Shown here: piece by piece, positions 18,241-27,905 of the stretch | Position numbering within the stretch: position 1 is the first letter of the stretch | Layout of the letters: every line of letters begins with the position of its first letter | Source of the DNA: Chloroflexus aggregans DSM 9485 | GTDB lineage: Bacteria; Chloroflexota; Chloroflexia; Chloroflexales; Chloroflexaceae | NCBI RefSeq assembly: GCF_000021945.1 | Contig: NC_011831.1 | Span: 62,001-126,000, forward strand | Reading direction: 5' to 3' | DNA length: 64,000 nt | Notes under the pieces: model-generated | Seen by the model: only the letters and a program-made list of their open reading frames with translations | What the model was told of the DNA's origin: nothing | Databases searched by the model: none | Program-made: the position numbers and the translations under genes

Positions 18241-20853
18241 ATGGCCCTACCATTTCCATCCCGTCGCCCATTGCTACTCCTTACTATATGCATGCTTAGT
18301 TGCACTTTGCTCCTCGCGATGGTGCCGTTGGGGGTTGTACGCGCTTTGGTTGACGAAACGGGGACCGATCAAATTATCGATAACTCGCAGGCCGATTTTG
18401 CCAGCGGGGTGTTTCAGCGCACAGTCGTGGCGGCAGCACCAAGCTCGCCGAGTGCCCCAGATGTGGTCGGCGCTGTGGAGCTAGCACCGGTCGGGGCGTT
18501 AAACCGCAATAATTGGTCAACCGCGAGCACAACATTGCCATTGCCGTTGAGCGATGCTCCTGTAGTGTCACTTGGTAAATATCTGTTTGTCATCAGTGGT
18601 GCTACGACAATAGATAGTAATGGTGAGAGTGTCTCCAACTCAAACTATGTCTTTCGTGGTGAGATTAATCAGGCGACCGGTGCATTTGTGACGGTGACCA
18701 GTCCACACCCTGCACCGGGCAATGATGCGTTTAAGGCCTTTGTCATCCAAGGCGCCGATCCCGGTTCTGAATGTGACATCGAGATTGCCGGTCGGTCGCG
18801 ATCGGCAGCCGTGGCTGTACCGGCAACTACCGGATCGAATCTTGGCTATATCTTTATTGTCGGCGGTAATATGTACGATCAAAATTGTGCGACGTACAAC
18901 TTCTCGACTAATCTTGTGCAACGGGCAACGGTTGATGCTAACGGTGATATTACCGCTTGGAGCACACCGGATACTTGGCGGTTTCCTACCCTCGACAGTA
19001 ATGGTGAGATTATCACCAATCCGGCTTCGCCTGACCTCCGCGGAGTTCAGGACTTACAACTCGTGTATGTTCGGACCAGCGCAGGGAATGACTTTATCTA
19101 TGCGATAGGCGGCTTAAGTGTTGCGCCAAGTCAGCTTCTACAGCAAGATATTTATCCGTATGTCTTCTACACCAAAGTCGATACCAACGGTAATCTGACG
19201 CATCCCACTAATTCGTCTGCCGGAACGGTTTGGGCAAAGTTGGCCGATTTGCCGTTCCCCCTTCACTCTGGGACGGCGCTAGCCGTTAACACCACTCAGA
19301 TCGAAGGTGGCGCACCGGTACAGAAAGATGCGATCTTTTTGCTCGGTGGCTGTACTGAGATTGATTGTACGTCGCTTAATACCTCGGTACGGCGGGCCGA
19401 TGTCAATCCGACGACCGGTGCGTTAACGTGGACCAACCAGGTTGCTGCTACAGGTAGTGGGACGCAGGCGATTAACATTCAGGCTCGACATAACGTTACA
19501 GGTTTGAGTTTCAACAATCGTATCTATTACATTACCGGTTCGACGGTTGCCAATTTTCCCGGTGCCGGCGGGGCAACTGCAACGATCCCGGTCGCAATCT
19601 TTAACGATCAATTCTTGTTAGAAGATTTGACCAATAGTAGTATTTACTTCGTCGGTACCAATGAGACGAATGACCGTGTATTACCAGAACCATACCGACG
19701 GGTCGGTGCAGCAGCAGCACTTATCCCGGCAGTACCACCTGATAATGCGACAAGTCAAGTCTATGCAGCGTGGATGTATGTGATCGGTGGTGCTGATGAA
19801 AATAACCAGCCAACGTCAACCATCTTTGTTGGTGGTGTAGGCAGTGCAAATGAGACGACCAGTGCGACCCGGGCACCAGAAGGTTGGTACTATTCGCAAC
19901 CATTCCCGGTACTAACCGACAACGAAACATCGCGGCTACTGGCTCTCAAGTGGTTTGTCGATCTCAACCGTCCATCTAGCAATCCTGAGGCCGATATCCG
20001 CATTCAATTCCGCGCCGCCGTGACAAGTGGTACTTGCCGAGAGAGTGATTTTGATCCTTCGCCTTCTATTTCTAATCCAGAACGTTGGCGAGCAATAGAT
20101 GCGAATCCTGATCCTGTGTTGTACTCTAACAACGGGCTTAACCAGGTACGCTTGATCAATGCCTTCCCAGACGAAGAGATTCAAGCAACCTGTATGCAGT
20201 ATCGGGCGCAGCTCATTCAAGATCCCGGTGATCGAACCTTCTCGCCGAAGCTCCTCTACTTCGCGGTTGAGAAGATTGTCGCGGCTAAACCGGACATTAT
20301 TATCGACACCTTCGATGTTCAGACGAACAACGGAAGTTTTAGCAATATTGTCTTGACCTTGCGCAATCTGCGCAAGAATAGCCTTGCGGCGACGCGCAGT
20401 GTAGCGGCGGCGAGTGGGGATGGTGGTTTCTTTGTCGATCTCTGCATCGCTCGGCGGACCGATCCGGATGTTCCGGCGCTTACCTCTGTGCCGGCTCCTG
20501 ATCCAAACGCCGGTGCTTCAGCGACTCCGGCATGTGCGACAGTATCGGTACAACTCCCGAAGGGGCCATTTATACCGGGTGCATCGTACACCGTTCTATT
20601 AAACAATTGGGTTAACAGTAATAATGGTGAACCGGCGGACTGGAATACGATTTTCGGTACGCCGGGCACGTATGACATCGGGATTGTGGTGGATTACAAC
20701 GCGATGACCGGCGAAGATGTTGAAGGGCAAAGCAATAACCGTGGTGAAAGTCCATCGGCGCCGAATGGGATTATTCGGACTATCACCGTTGTTGCACCAC
20801 CCACACCTGAACCGGAGTCGATAAAGGTCTTTGTACCGGTCATTTATCGATAG
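18241..20853 (+). CDS. Large exported kelch-like repeat protein with Chloroflexota-style C-terminus
   Basis: 870 residues. Residues 10-35 form a signal peptide-like hydrophobic stretch after an Arg pair. Between about 95 and 560 there are repeated units with IFxxGG or VIGGxxxxN motifs (FIVGGNMYD, AIGGLSV, FLLGGCTEID, VIGGADENN) typical of kelch/galactose-oxidase propellers. From about 680 comes a CARDB-like beta domain (KPDIIIDTFDVQTNNGSF). The last residues PTPEPESIKVFVPVIYR consist of a Pro/Thr spacer plus a hydrophobic motif ending in Arg, as I recall from many exported proteins of this phylum. It follows the tad genes in the same orientation. Function is unknown; surface display is inferred. 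Confidence 0.7.
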   Translation: MALPFPSRRPLLLLTICMLSCTLLLAMVPLGVVRALVDETGTDQIIDNSQADFASGVFQRTVVAAAPSSPSAPDVVGAVELAPVGALNRNNWSTASTTLPLPLSDAPVVSLGKYLFVISGATTIDSNGESVSNSNYVFRGEINQATGAFVTVTSPHPAPGNDAFKAFVIQGADPGSECDIEIAGRSRSAAVAVPATTGSNLGYIFIVGGNMYDQNCATYNFSTNLVQRATVDANGDITAWSTPDTWRFPTLDSNGEIITNPASPDLRGVQDLQLVYVRTSAGNDFIYAIGGLSVAPSQLLQQDIYPYVFYTKVDTNGNLTHPTNSSAGTVWAKLADLPFPLHSGTALAVNTTQIEGGAPVQKDAIFLLGGCTEIDCTSLNTSVRRADVNPTTGALTWTNQVAATGSGTQAINIQARHNVTGLSFNNRIYYITGSTVANFPGAGGATATIPVAIFNDQFLLEDLTNSSIYFVGTNETNDRVLPEPYRRVGAAAALIPAVPPDNATSQVYAAWMYVIGGADENNQPTSTIFVGGVGSANETTSATRAPEGWYYSQPFPVLTDNETSRLLALKWFVDLNRPSSNPEADIRIQFRAAVTSGTCRESDFDPSPSISNPERWRAIDANPDPVLYSNNGLNQVRLINAFPDEEIQATCMQYRAQLIQDPGDRTFSPKLLYFAVEKIVAAKPDIIIDTFDVQTNNGSFSNIVLTLRNLRKNSLAATRSVAAASGDGGFFVDLCIARRTDPDVPALTSVPAPDPNAGASATPACATVSVQLPKGPFIPGASYTVLLNNWVNSNNGEPADWNTIFGTPGTYDIGIVVDYNAMTGEDVEGQSNNRGESPSAPNGIIRTITVVAPPTPEPESIKVFVPVIYR

Positions 20854-20884
20854 GTTAGGGTTTCGATCACAGAAGGTTTTGCCT

Positions 20885-20922
20885 GTGCGCCTTGGCGGAA
20901 AGCGTCAAGGCGCACCATTTTT
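20885..20922 (+). terminator. Intrinsic terminator
   Basis: GTGCGCCTTG (20885-20894) and CAAGGCGCAC (20906-20915) form a perfect 10-bp stem followed by CATTTTT. It ends the kelch-like gene unit. Confidence 0.85.
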
Positions 20923-21014
20923 AGTTGCCTTTCTATCCTACTCGACATACATCGGTGGATTTGTTATGATGCCAACGGGATCGGGCGTAACGGTAGCGAA
21001 AGGTGTTGGAGATC

Positions 21015-23747
21015 ATGCAACCACTCGATCATGCTAAAGCTGAGCAGGATTTTCACTTTTTGCTGACATGCTTTCAGCGTATGCTCCGTGATATTGGTGC
21101 GATCTCGGTTGCAGCAGCATTGCCATGGTTGCATGAGGGAACCGATCAGTCGGCAGTAGCAGTAAGGGAATTGGCGCAGGCATTTGGGATTGCCTTCCAG
21201 TTGCTCAACATTGCCGAAGAGAATGCGGCAGTCCAGCAGCGCCGGATGACCGACCGTGATCCCTCATTGCCGCCCGAATCGGGTCGTTGGCGTGATGCGT
21301 TGTTGAAATTACAGCGTGCTGGCTTCACGGCTGATGAGATTGCGGCGGCGTTGCCTGAAATACGAGTTGAACCGGTGCTAACCGCCCATCCAACCGAGGC
21401 AAAACGCACTACCGTCCTCGATCATTACCGCGAGCTGTATCTGTTGCTCGTCCGACGTGAAAGCCAACGTTGGTCTCCGGCAGAGCAAGCCGAGATCGAG
21501 ACCGATATTATAGCGTTGTTAGAGCGGTTGTGGCGGACCGGTAACATCTTTCTTAGTAAACCGGATGTAGCTTCAGAGGTACGAAATGTCCTGCACTACC
21601 TTGTGAACGTTTTTCCTGACGTATTGCCGGTCCTGGATAATCAATTGCGCTATGCGTGGCAAATGAGCGGATTTGATCCGACATTACTGACCGAGCGTTG
21701 GCCAAAGCTAACGTTTGGTTCGTGGGTCGGTGGCGACCGCGATGGGCATCCGCTGGTCACGGCCGAGATTACGGCGCAGACGTTACACGAGTTACGGTTG
21801 CAGGCCTTGCGCTTACTCCGGCGTCGGATTCGGCAGGCGGTGCGTCATCTGAGTATCTCGGATCTGCTGGTACCAACCCCGCCCGGTCTGGCCGAGCAGA
21901 TTCGGCGGATGACGAATGCCTTGGGGATGCGAGGGGTACAAGCGGTGGCGCGGAATCCGAACGAGCCATGGCGGCAGGCGTTACATCTGATGCTGGCGCG
22001 CCTACCGATCGATGATGCACCGGCGGAAGCAGCGCGTTTGGTTGATGAACCGGGACGGTATCGTAATGCAGATGAACTGCTGCACGATTTACAAGAATTT
22101 GCGCAGTATTTACGGGAGGTTGGTTGTGGGCGCCTGGCCGACGCAGAAGTGCGGCCATTGATGTACTTGGTGCAGACGTTTGGCTTTCATCTCGCTACCC
22201 TTGATATCCGGCAGAACAGCCAGTTTCACGATCGGGCGTTGGCTCAACTGTTGAAGGTTGCCGCCTTACCGACCGATGATCTCTTGGGTGGTGATCCTGA
22301 ACGGCGACGAGCATTGTTAGAAAGAGAAATCGTTTCACCGCGTCCGTTTGCCCATCCCGATACACCGCTCGATCCAGAAGCAGCGGCAGTGGTCGGTTGT
22401 TATCGGGTGTTGGCTTCTCATATTGCTCGCTACGGTACGAGTGGTCTTGGCCCGCTGATCATCAGCATGACACGTGATGTGACGGATGTACTGGTGGTGT
22501 ACTTGCTGGCGCGTGAAGCCGGGTTGGCCTATGCAACGCCAGAGGGGTTGGTTTGTCGGTTACCGGTTGTACCTCTGTTTGAAACCATCGAAGATCTCGA
22601 ACACAGTCCGCAGATTTTAGCCGAGATTCTCGATCATCCGGTGACCCGTCGTAGTTTACGGGCACAGTCTCAGAATGGTGAGCTGGTCCAGCAGGTGATG
22701 ATCGGGTATAGCGATAGCAATAAAGATGGCGGGATTCTCGCCAGTCAGTGGGCGTTGCAACGAGCACAACGTGCTATGAGCGAGGTCGGGGCGGCACGCG
22801 GAGTACGGATTCGCTTTTTCCACGGACGTGGAGGAACGATAAGTCGCGGTGCGGGGCCAACCAATCGGTTTATTGCGATGCTGCCACCGGGCAGTTTGAA
22901 CGGCGATTTGCGCTTGACCGAACAGGGTGAAGTCATTGCCCAAAAATACGCTAACCGTCTGACTGCTGCCTATAATCTCGAATTATTGTTGGCCGGAACG
23001 ACGACACATACGCTGTTACATCGGCGCCATCCACCTCTACCACATCCGCTTGAGCCGGTGATGGAACGGTTGGTGCAACAGGCGCGGGCAGCATACCGTA
23101 ATTTGATCGAGCGTGATGGTTTTATCACCTTTTTTCGACAAGCCACGCCTATTGATGTGATCGAGCAAAGTCGGATTGGTTCACGTCCGGCACGACGCAC
23201 GGGGCAAGCGACGCTTGCCGATCTGCGGGCGATTCCTTGGGTGTTTAGCTGGAACCAGTCGCGCTTCTATTTGCCGGGTTGGTATGGGGTGGGGAGTGCG
23301 CTGCACGCTTTGCGCGATACCGATCCGGCAGTGTGGGAAGAGCTTTGTGCTGCCCAGTGGAATTGGCCGTTCTTGAGCTATCTCCTGGCAAATGTGAGTA
23401 CGAGTCTCCTGACTGCTCATCGTCCGACCATGCACGCCTATGCGTCATTAGTCGAAGATGAGGTGCTGCGGCGAGACTTTCTGACCTTGATCGATGCCGA
23501 GTTTGAACGTACTGTAGCGGCACTGGAAGCTATCTTTGGCATGCCACTTGACCGACGGTGGCCCCAACTTGCTGAGACGCTCGCCCGTCGCCAGATCGGG
23601 CTGGCACCGTTGCACCAGCAGCAGATCGAGTTACTCCGGCAATGGCGCGCCCAGCGAGCGGCTGATGATCCGGCGGCGGAAACAACGCTCATCGATCTGT
23701 TGCTGCTGGTCAATGCTATTGCTGCCGGATTACGCACCACGGGGTGA
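21015..23747 (+). CDS. ppc: Phosphoenolpyruvate carboxylase
   Basis: Carboxylates PEP to oxaloacetate with bicarbonate, an anaplerotic reaction that also links CO2 fixation products to the C4 pool. 910 residues, full length. Catalytic motifs: VLTAHPTEAKR (essential His), GSWVGGDRDGHP, GYSDSNKDGG, FHGRGGTISRGAGP, and the C-terminal NAIAAGLRTTG. ATG 21015 follows GGAG by a few bases. No operon partner is tightly linked, since the next gene starts 130 bp later. Confidence 0.96.
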   Translation: MQPLDHAKAEQDFHFLLTCFQRMLRDIGAISVAAALPWLHEGTDQSAVAVRELAQAFGIAFQLLNIAEENAAVQQRRMTDRDPSLPPESGRWRDALLKLQRAGFTADEIAAALPEIRVEPVLTAHPTEAKRTTVLDHYRELYLLLVRRESQRWSPAEQAEIETDIIALLERLWRTGNIFLSKPDVASEVRNVLHYLVNVFPDVLPVLDNQLRYAWQMSGFDPTLLTERWPKLTFGSWVGGDRDGHPLVTAEITAQTLHELRLQALRLLRRRIRQAVRHLSISDLLVPTPPGLAEQIRRMTNALGMRGVQAVARNPNEPWRQALHLMLARLPIDDAPAEAARLVDEPGRYRNADELLHDLQEFAQYLREVGCGRLADAEVRPLMYLVQTFGFHLATLDIRQNSQFHDRALAQLLKVAALPTDDLLGGDPERRRALLEREIVSPRPFAHPDTPLDPEAAAVVGCYRVLASHIARYGTSGLGPLIISMTRDVTDVLVVYLLAREAGLAYATPEGLVCRLPVVPLFETIEDLEHSPQILAEILDHPVTRRSLRAQSQNGELVQQVMIGYSDSNKDGGILASQWALQRAQRAMSEVGAARGVRIRFFHGRGGTISRGAGPTNRFIAMLPPGSLNGDLRLTEQGEVIAQKYANRLTAAYNLELLLAGTTTHTLLHRRHPPLPHPLEPVMERLVQQARAAYRNLIERDGFITFFRQATPIDVIEQSRIGSRPARRTGQATLADLRAIPWVFSWNQSRFYLPGWYGVGSALHALRDTDPAVWEELCAAQWNWPFLSYLLANVSTSLLTAHRPTMHAYASLVEDEVLRRDFLTLIDAEFERTVAALEAIFGMPLDRRWPQLAETLARRQIGLAPLHQQQIELLRQWRAQRAADDPAAETTLIDLLLLVNAIAAGLRTTG

Positions 23748-23879
23748 AGAAGTGCTTGATCGGTGTTGGTACAAGCGAGGCAACTATATTCGGTATGGTA
23801 TAACCTATCGGCTATAATAAATCTCGCTATCAACCATAGCAGCGTTGATGGTGAGATGTGTCCAGATAAGGGAGGCGTC

Positions 23880-24518
23880 ATGTCCGAATCATTGATGCAA
23901 CAGCCACTCGGCGCCATTCTCGATGCGCTTGCCTCACGTGCCCCTACCCCCGGTGGTGGGAGTGTGGCAGCACTTACCGGTGCTATGGCAGCCGGTTTGG
24001 TGAGCATGGTGTGTGAACTGACCATCGGGAAGCCACAATTTGCCGAAGTAGAAAACGAGTTACGGGCTATTCACGCTCAGGCCGAGCAATTGCGTGCCGA
24101 ATTACAACGGCTGGCCGATGAAGATATTGCCGTCTTTAATCGTCTCGCAGCGGCGTACAAACTGCCGCGCACAACCGAGGCCGATGCAGCGACACGCAAG
24201 ACAGCAATCCAGCAGATTACCCGTTTGGCTGCCGAGGTACCGTTGCGAACTGCACAGGCCGCAGCAGCATTACTCCCGCTCTGCACGACCCTGGCAAACA
24301 ACTGTGCGCGCCTGGTGGTCAGTGATGTTGGGGTTGCCGCTTTATTGGTACGCGCCACCGTTCAGAGTGCTGCATTGAACGTTGAGATTAATCTGGCTGC
24401 ACTTGAGGATCAGATCTTTGTTCGCGAAACGCGCGCCCAGTTGCAAGATTTACTGATCGGGCTTGGTGATGAAGTTGATGGTATTGTCACCATTGTCCGG
24501 GGAAGGATGGTCGGATGA
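23880..24518 (+). CDS. Cyclodeaminase/cyclohydrolase-family protein (FTCD C-terminal type, FchA-like)
   Basis: 212 residues, all-helical, of the formiminotransferase-cyclodeaminase C-terminal domain family, acting on formimino- or methenyl-tetrahydrofolate. The motif [24 protein letters not shown] near the N-terminus is the family signature, with later [18 protein letters not shown] 23880 follows GGGAGG. Its stop overlaps the folD start by ATGA (24515-24518), so the two form an operon for C1-tetrahydrofolate interconversion. Methenyl-THF cyclohydrolase activity seems more likely than histidine degradation, as no hut genes are near. Confidence 0.85.
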   Translation: MSESLMQQPLGAILDALASRAPTPGGGSVAALTGAMAAGLVSMVCELTIGKPQFAEVENELRAIHAQAEQLRAELQRLADEDIAVFNRLAAAYKLPRTTEADAATRKTAIQQITRLAAEVPLRTAQAAAALLPLCTTLANNCARLVVSDVGVAALLVRATVQSAALNVEINLAALEDQIFVRETRAQLQDLLIGLGDEVDGIVTIVRGRMVG

Positions 24519-25372
24519 GTGCGCGTATTCTCGATGGTCGTGTATTGGCACAAGCATTGCGTCACGAGTTGGCAGCACAGATCGCCGAACTACGCGAACG
24601 GATCGATCGGGCGCCGGTAATTGCCGTTGTGCAGGTTGGTGAAGATCCGGCGGCGACCCGTTATGTGCGTAGCATCGATCGGTTATCGCAGTCGTTAGGT
24701 GCTGCCTGTCGAACGATTATTCTTCCTGATGTTGTCACCCAGGCCGAACTCGAAGCGACCGTTTCGCGATTGAGTGCTGATGACCGGGTTGACGGCATCT
24801 TGCTCCAATTGCCGTTGCCGGCCGGTTTGTCCCTCGATGGCGTCTTGAGTCGGCTGATTCCCGAAAAGGATCTCGACGGTATTCACCCGATCAATGCCGG
24901 TCTTTTGGCACAAGGACGCCCGGCACTGATACCGAACACCCCCGCCGGTGGTATGGAATTGCTGCGTCGGTATGAGATTGAGGTACGGGGAAAACGGGCA
25001 GCCGTTGTTGGGCGCTCGGCGATTGTAGGGCGGCCGATGGCGTTGCTGTTACTACAGGCCGATGCGACAGTCACTATCTGTCATTCACGCACATCTGACT
25101 TAGGTGCGGTGTTGCGCGAGTGTGACATCATTGTGGCCGCAGCCGGTCGCCCGCAACTGATTACCGCTGAGATGATCAAACCCGGTGCAACGATCATCGA
25201 CTTTGGCACCAATGTCTTGGCCGATGGCAGTATGGTTGGTGACGTCGATTTTGCAGCTGCGGTTGAAGTGGCCGGTGCGATTACACCGGTTCCCGGCGGT
25301 ACCGGGCCGGTGACGAATGTGATGCTGATTCAGAACCTGATCAAAGCCACTCGTAGCCGGTTAGGCATCTAA
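24515..25372 (+). CDS. folD: Bifunctional methylenetetrahydrofolate dehydrogenase/methenyltetrahydrofolate cyclohydrolase
   Basis: 285 residues, the usual length. It interconverts methylene-, methenyl- and 10-formyl-THF with NADP. FolD motifs: [17 protein letters not shown] with the following catalytic region, [32 protein letters not shown], the Rossmann loop [14 protein letters not shown], and the C-terminal [16 protein letters not shown]. In many FolD a Lys follows the Tyr in YxxxK; here YVRSIDR replaces it (see findings). Translation is coupled to the upstream cyclodeaminase gene by a 4-bp overlap. Confidence 0.95.
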   Translation: MSARILDGRVLAQALRHELAAQIAELRERIDRAPVIAVVQVGEDPAATRYVRSIDRLSQSLGAACRTIILPDVVTQAELEATVSRLSADDRVDGILLQLPLPAGLSLDGVLSRLIPEKDLDGIHPINAGLLAQGRPALIPNTPAGGMELLRRYEIEVRGKRAAVVGRSAIVGRPMALLLLQADATVTICHSRTSDLGAVLRECDIIVAAAGRPQLITAEMIKPGATIIDFGTNVLADGSMVGDVDFAAAVEVAGAITPVPGGTGPVTNVMLIQNLIKATRSRLGI

Positions 25373-25435
25373 TCTTGCGCACGAGTTGTACCGCGCTCGC
25401 TACCACCAACACGTGTTTGCAAGGAACGGTGCGGC

Positions 25436-26737
25436 ATGAAAGTGCTCGTTCTCGGCCAGGATGGCCGCACACATGCATTAGTATGGAAGCTTTTTGCCAG
25501 TCCATCGGCTGATGTTCTGGTAGCACCGGGAAATGCCGGTGCGTGCCAGATTGCACCACAGGTCGATCTCGATCCGTTACAACCGGCGCAAGTAGCCCGG
25601 TGGGCATTCAGCGAAGGGATTGATCTGATTGTACCGGCGATCAGCGAACCACTCTGGGCCGGTTTGGTTGATGAAGTGGTAAGTATGCATATCGGTGTCT
25701 GTGGTGCATCGCAGCGCAGCACCCGTATCGAGTGGAGTCGCTGTTACGCCAAAGAGCTGCTCTTGCGCTATCAGTTACCGACCCCGGTAGGGCGTTGCTT
25801 TACCAGCTTACCGATGGCCGAGAAATATCTCGCCGCGCAACCGTTACCGGTGGTGTTGCGTGGCGATCATCCTGCTGCCGGTGAGGGTGTCTATACCGAT
25901 CGCTACGCCGCGCTCAAGGCGTTGCATGACTTGTTTGTTTCCCGACCGGTTGAGGGGAGCAGTCACGGGGTCATCATCGAAGAATATGTCGCCGGGCCGC
26001 TCGTCAGTTTTTCTGCCATCACCGACGGGAGTACGGTGGTGACATTATTGCCGGCGCGTCTCTACGAAGGGATGGGTCCGCAACCGAATAGCCCACCGGC
26101 GCCGGCGATGGGGGCAATTACCGGTAATTCGACCTACGCTCAAAAGCTGACGGCGTACCTGGAACGCCATATTATGCAACCGCTCGTTGCTGCAATCGCC
26201 CGTGAGCAACTTCCCTATTGGGGAATCATTGGGGTAGATTGTATCATCGGTACGCACGGGCCGCGCGTTGTAGGATTGCGCTGTAGTTTGCGTGATATGG
26301 AAGCGCAGGCAGTTTTGCCACGCTTGATCGATGACCTATTGCCGTATCTGGAAGCGGCAATTGCCCGTAGTTTGCACCGGTTACCACCATTACGCTGGCG
26401 GGAAGAAGCGAGTGTAGCGTTGGCGTTGGTCACACAGGGCTATCCGTATCATTACCCGATCAACGCTGCCGTTGAGGGGATAAGTGAGGTTGAAGAGGGG
26501 GTACTGGTTTTTCACGATCAGACCGAATCTTCGTTTATTCTGCGGTACGATCCAACACGTCATGACCGTATCTTGGGTGGTGGCGGTGGGCTATACCTCA
26601 CCGGTGGTCATGTGGTGACGGTTGTAGCCCTTGGCGCAACGCTAGCCGGTGCGCGAGGGCGGGCAATCATCAACGCCGAGCGGATCCGTTTTCCAGGACG
26701 CACCTACCGCGAGGATGTCGGGGCAAGTGAAAGATAG
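25436..26737 (+). CDS. Divergent PurD-like ATP-grasp protein
   Basis: 433 residues with the overall order of phosphoribosylamine-glycine ligase: VLVLGQDGRTHALVWKL (PurD: G-GxREHA), APGNAGA, GASQRSTRIEWSRCYAKELL, PLPVVLRGDHPAAGEGV and a C-terminal GGGGGLYLTGGHVVTVVALG. However, conserved residues are replaced: the ATP-binding PxVVKADGLAAGKGV lysines become Arg/Glu, the QDHKR motif is ARLYEG, and the metal-binding EFNxRFGDPE is GLRCSLRDME. A true GAR synthetase activity is therefore doubtful. It could be a neofunctionalised or regulatory paralogue. It lies after folD by 63 bp. An authentic purD is expected elsewhere in the genome. Confidence 0.75.
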   Translation: MKVLVLGQDGRTHALVWKLFASPSADVLVAPGNAGACQIAPQVDLDPLQPAQVARWAFSEGIDLIVPAISEPLWAGLVDEVVSMHIGVCGASQRSTRIEWSRCYAKELLLRYQLPTPVGRCFTSLPMAEKYLAAQPLPVVLRGDHPAAGEGVYTDRYAALKALHDLFVSRPVEGSSHGVIIEEYVAGPLVSFSAITDGSTVVTLLPARLYEGMGPQPNSPPAPAMGAITGNSTYAQKLTAYLERHIMQPLVAAIAREQLPYWGIIGVDCIIGTHGPRVVGLRCSLRDMEAQAVLPRLIDDLLPYLEAAIARSLHRLPPLRWREEASVALALVTQGYPYHYPINAAVEGISEVEEGVLVFHDQTESSFILRYDPTRHDRILGGGGGLYLTGGHVVTVVALGATLAGARGRAIINAERIRFPGRTYREDVGASER

Positions 26738-26748
26738 CGAGGTATAGC

Positions 26749-27210
26749 ATGTATAGCGAAACGCCTGCGCTACCGGTGATTGAACCGGTCGTTCGTGATG
26801 ACATGATTGCCGCGTGTTATGAGGTGATGCGGGAATTGCGTCCGCATCTCACTGCCGATGAGTTTGTAGCGCGTGTTCGGCAACAAGCAACGGCGGGTTA
26901 TCGGCTGGCTGCCGCATTCGTCAATGATGAGGTCGTGGCCGTAGCCGGGTTTCGGGTCTGTGAGAATCTCGCGTGGGGGCGTTTTCTCTACGTGGATGAT
27001 CTGGTGACGCGAAGTGATCGACGGTCACGTGGGTATGGTGCAGCATTACTCGCATGGCTCAAACAACAAGCTGTGACCGAAGGCTGCATACAAGTACATC
27101 TCGATTCGGGCACATGGCGAACGGATGCGCACCGGTTTTATGAGCGTGAAGGGATGCGGTTAAGCTCGTTTCATTTCGTCTGGGACGTTGTGGGAATGTC
27201 AGCATCGTAG
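26749..27210 (+). CDS. GNAT family N-acetyltransferase
   Basis: 153 residues with the acetyl-CoA binding motif A: LYVDDLVTRSDRRSRGYGAALLAWL (R/Q-x-x-G-x-G/A as RSRGYG) and the C-terminal DSGTWRTDAHRFYEREGM. Substrate unknown. It follows the PurD-like gene by 11 bp and is probably co-transcribed. Confidence 0.85.
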   Translation: MYSETPALPVIEPVVRDDMIAACYEVMRELRPHLTADEFVARVRQQATAGYRLAAAFVNDEVVAVAGFRVCENLAWGRFLYVDDLVTRSDRRSRGYGAALLAWLKQQAVTEGCIQVHLDSGTWRTDAHRFYEREGMRLSSFHFVWDVVGMSAS

Positions 27211-27246
27211 AATACTTCGCAACTATTGCGCTATTGATCTTTATGA

Positions 27247-27286
27247 CGCAGCGTGTTATAATCGATGTTGTATAACGCACTGCGTT
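27247..27286 (+). promoter_or_regulatory. Promoter and palindromic operator of the phasin-like gene
   Basis: TATAAT at 27257-27262 lies in CGCAGCGTGTTATAAT. Just downstream, AACGCACTGCGTT (27274-27286) is a perfect 13-bp palindrome where a repressor such as PhaR could bind. The same promoter word recurs before phaR and the same palindrome core before the acyl-CoA dehydrogenase. Confidence 0.55.
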
Positions 27287-27367
27287 ATTCGTCTACCGAA
27301 ACTCGGTAGACTGTGCTATGATACAAGCAGTTAACAACCGGTTACTCGTGAAAAGCAGGAGGTTGCT

Positions 27368-27847
27368 ATGAGCACGGTGGAAGAGATTGAGGTCAACGTT
27401 CGCCAGATCGACGAGACACCACCGCCGGTCAATCCGAGTGTCCAGATCTTTGAAGTGGTGCGCAAGCTCATCCTCGCGGGGATTGGTGCGTTTGCGCTCA
27501 GCCGTGAAGAGGCCGAAGCCTTCATCAACCGGCTCGTAGAGCGGGGCGAACTGGCGCAGAAAGATGCGCAAAAGCTGTTTGAGGAAGCGGCCGAGCGCTT
27601 CCGCAAGACTGCTCTGCCGCAAGTCGATCCGATGCAAACCAATCTAAACAATCTTGCTGCACAAGTTGAGACAGGGTTTGAGCAGTTCCTCAACCGGCTC
27701 AACATCCCCTCGAAGCGCGACATTGATGAGCTAAGTGCGAAAATCGCCCAACTGGCCGCGCGGGTAGAAGAGCTACGCCGCATTCAAGAGACACCAGCCC
27801 GCCACCGTACTCGCGGTGAGGCCAAGGAAGAGGGTGAGACGAAGTAG
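27368..27847 (+). CDS. Phasin-like PHA granule-associated protein
   Basis: 159 residues. A central helix ILAGIGAFALSREEAEAFINRLVERGE is the signature of the PhaF/PhaI-type granule-associated protein family, followed by amphipathic coiled-coil helices (ELSAKIAQLAARVEELRR) and a charged basic tail. It should coat polyhydroxyalkanoate granules. AGGAGG precedes the ATG. A hairpin terminator follows, and phaR lies next. No PHA synthase is in the window. The Lys/Arg/Glu tail could mediate DNA or PhaR contact. Confidence 0.8.
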   Translation: MSTVEEIEVNVRQIDETPPPVNPSVQIFEVVRKLILAGIGAFALSREEAEAFINRLVERGELAQKDAQKLFEEAAERFRKTALPQVDPMQTNLNNLAAQVETGFEQFLNRLNIPSKRDIDELSAKIAQLAARVEELRRIQETPARHRTRGEAKEEGETK

Positions 27848-27864
27848 AGTCGGGCCAAGACAAA

Positions 27865-27904
27865 CGCCGGCACTGTGGCGTTCGCTACAGTTGCCGGCAT
27901 TTTG
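27865..27904 (+). terminator. Hairpin terminator after phasin-like gene
   Basis: GCCGGCA-CTGTGGCG pairs with CTACAGTTGCCGGC through a TTCG loop, followed by ATTTT. It overlaps the promoter region of phaR. Confidence 0.7.
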
Positions 27905-27905
27905 G

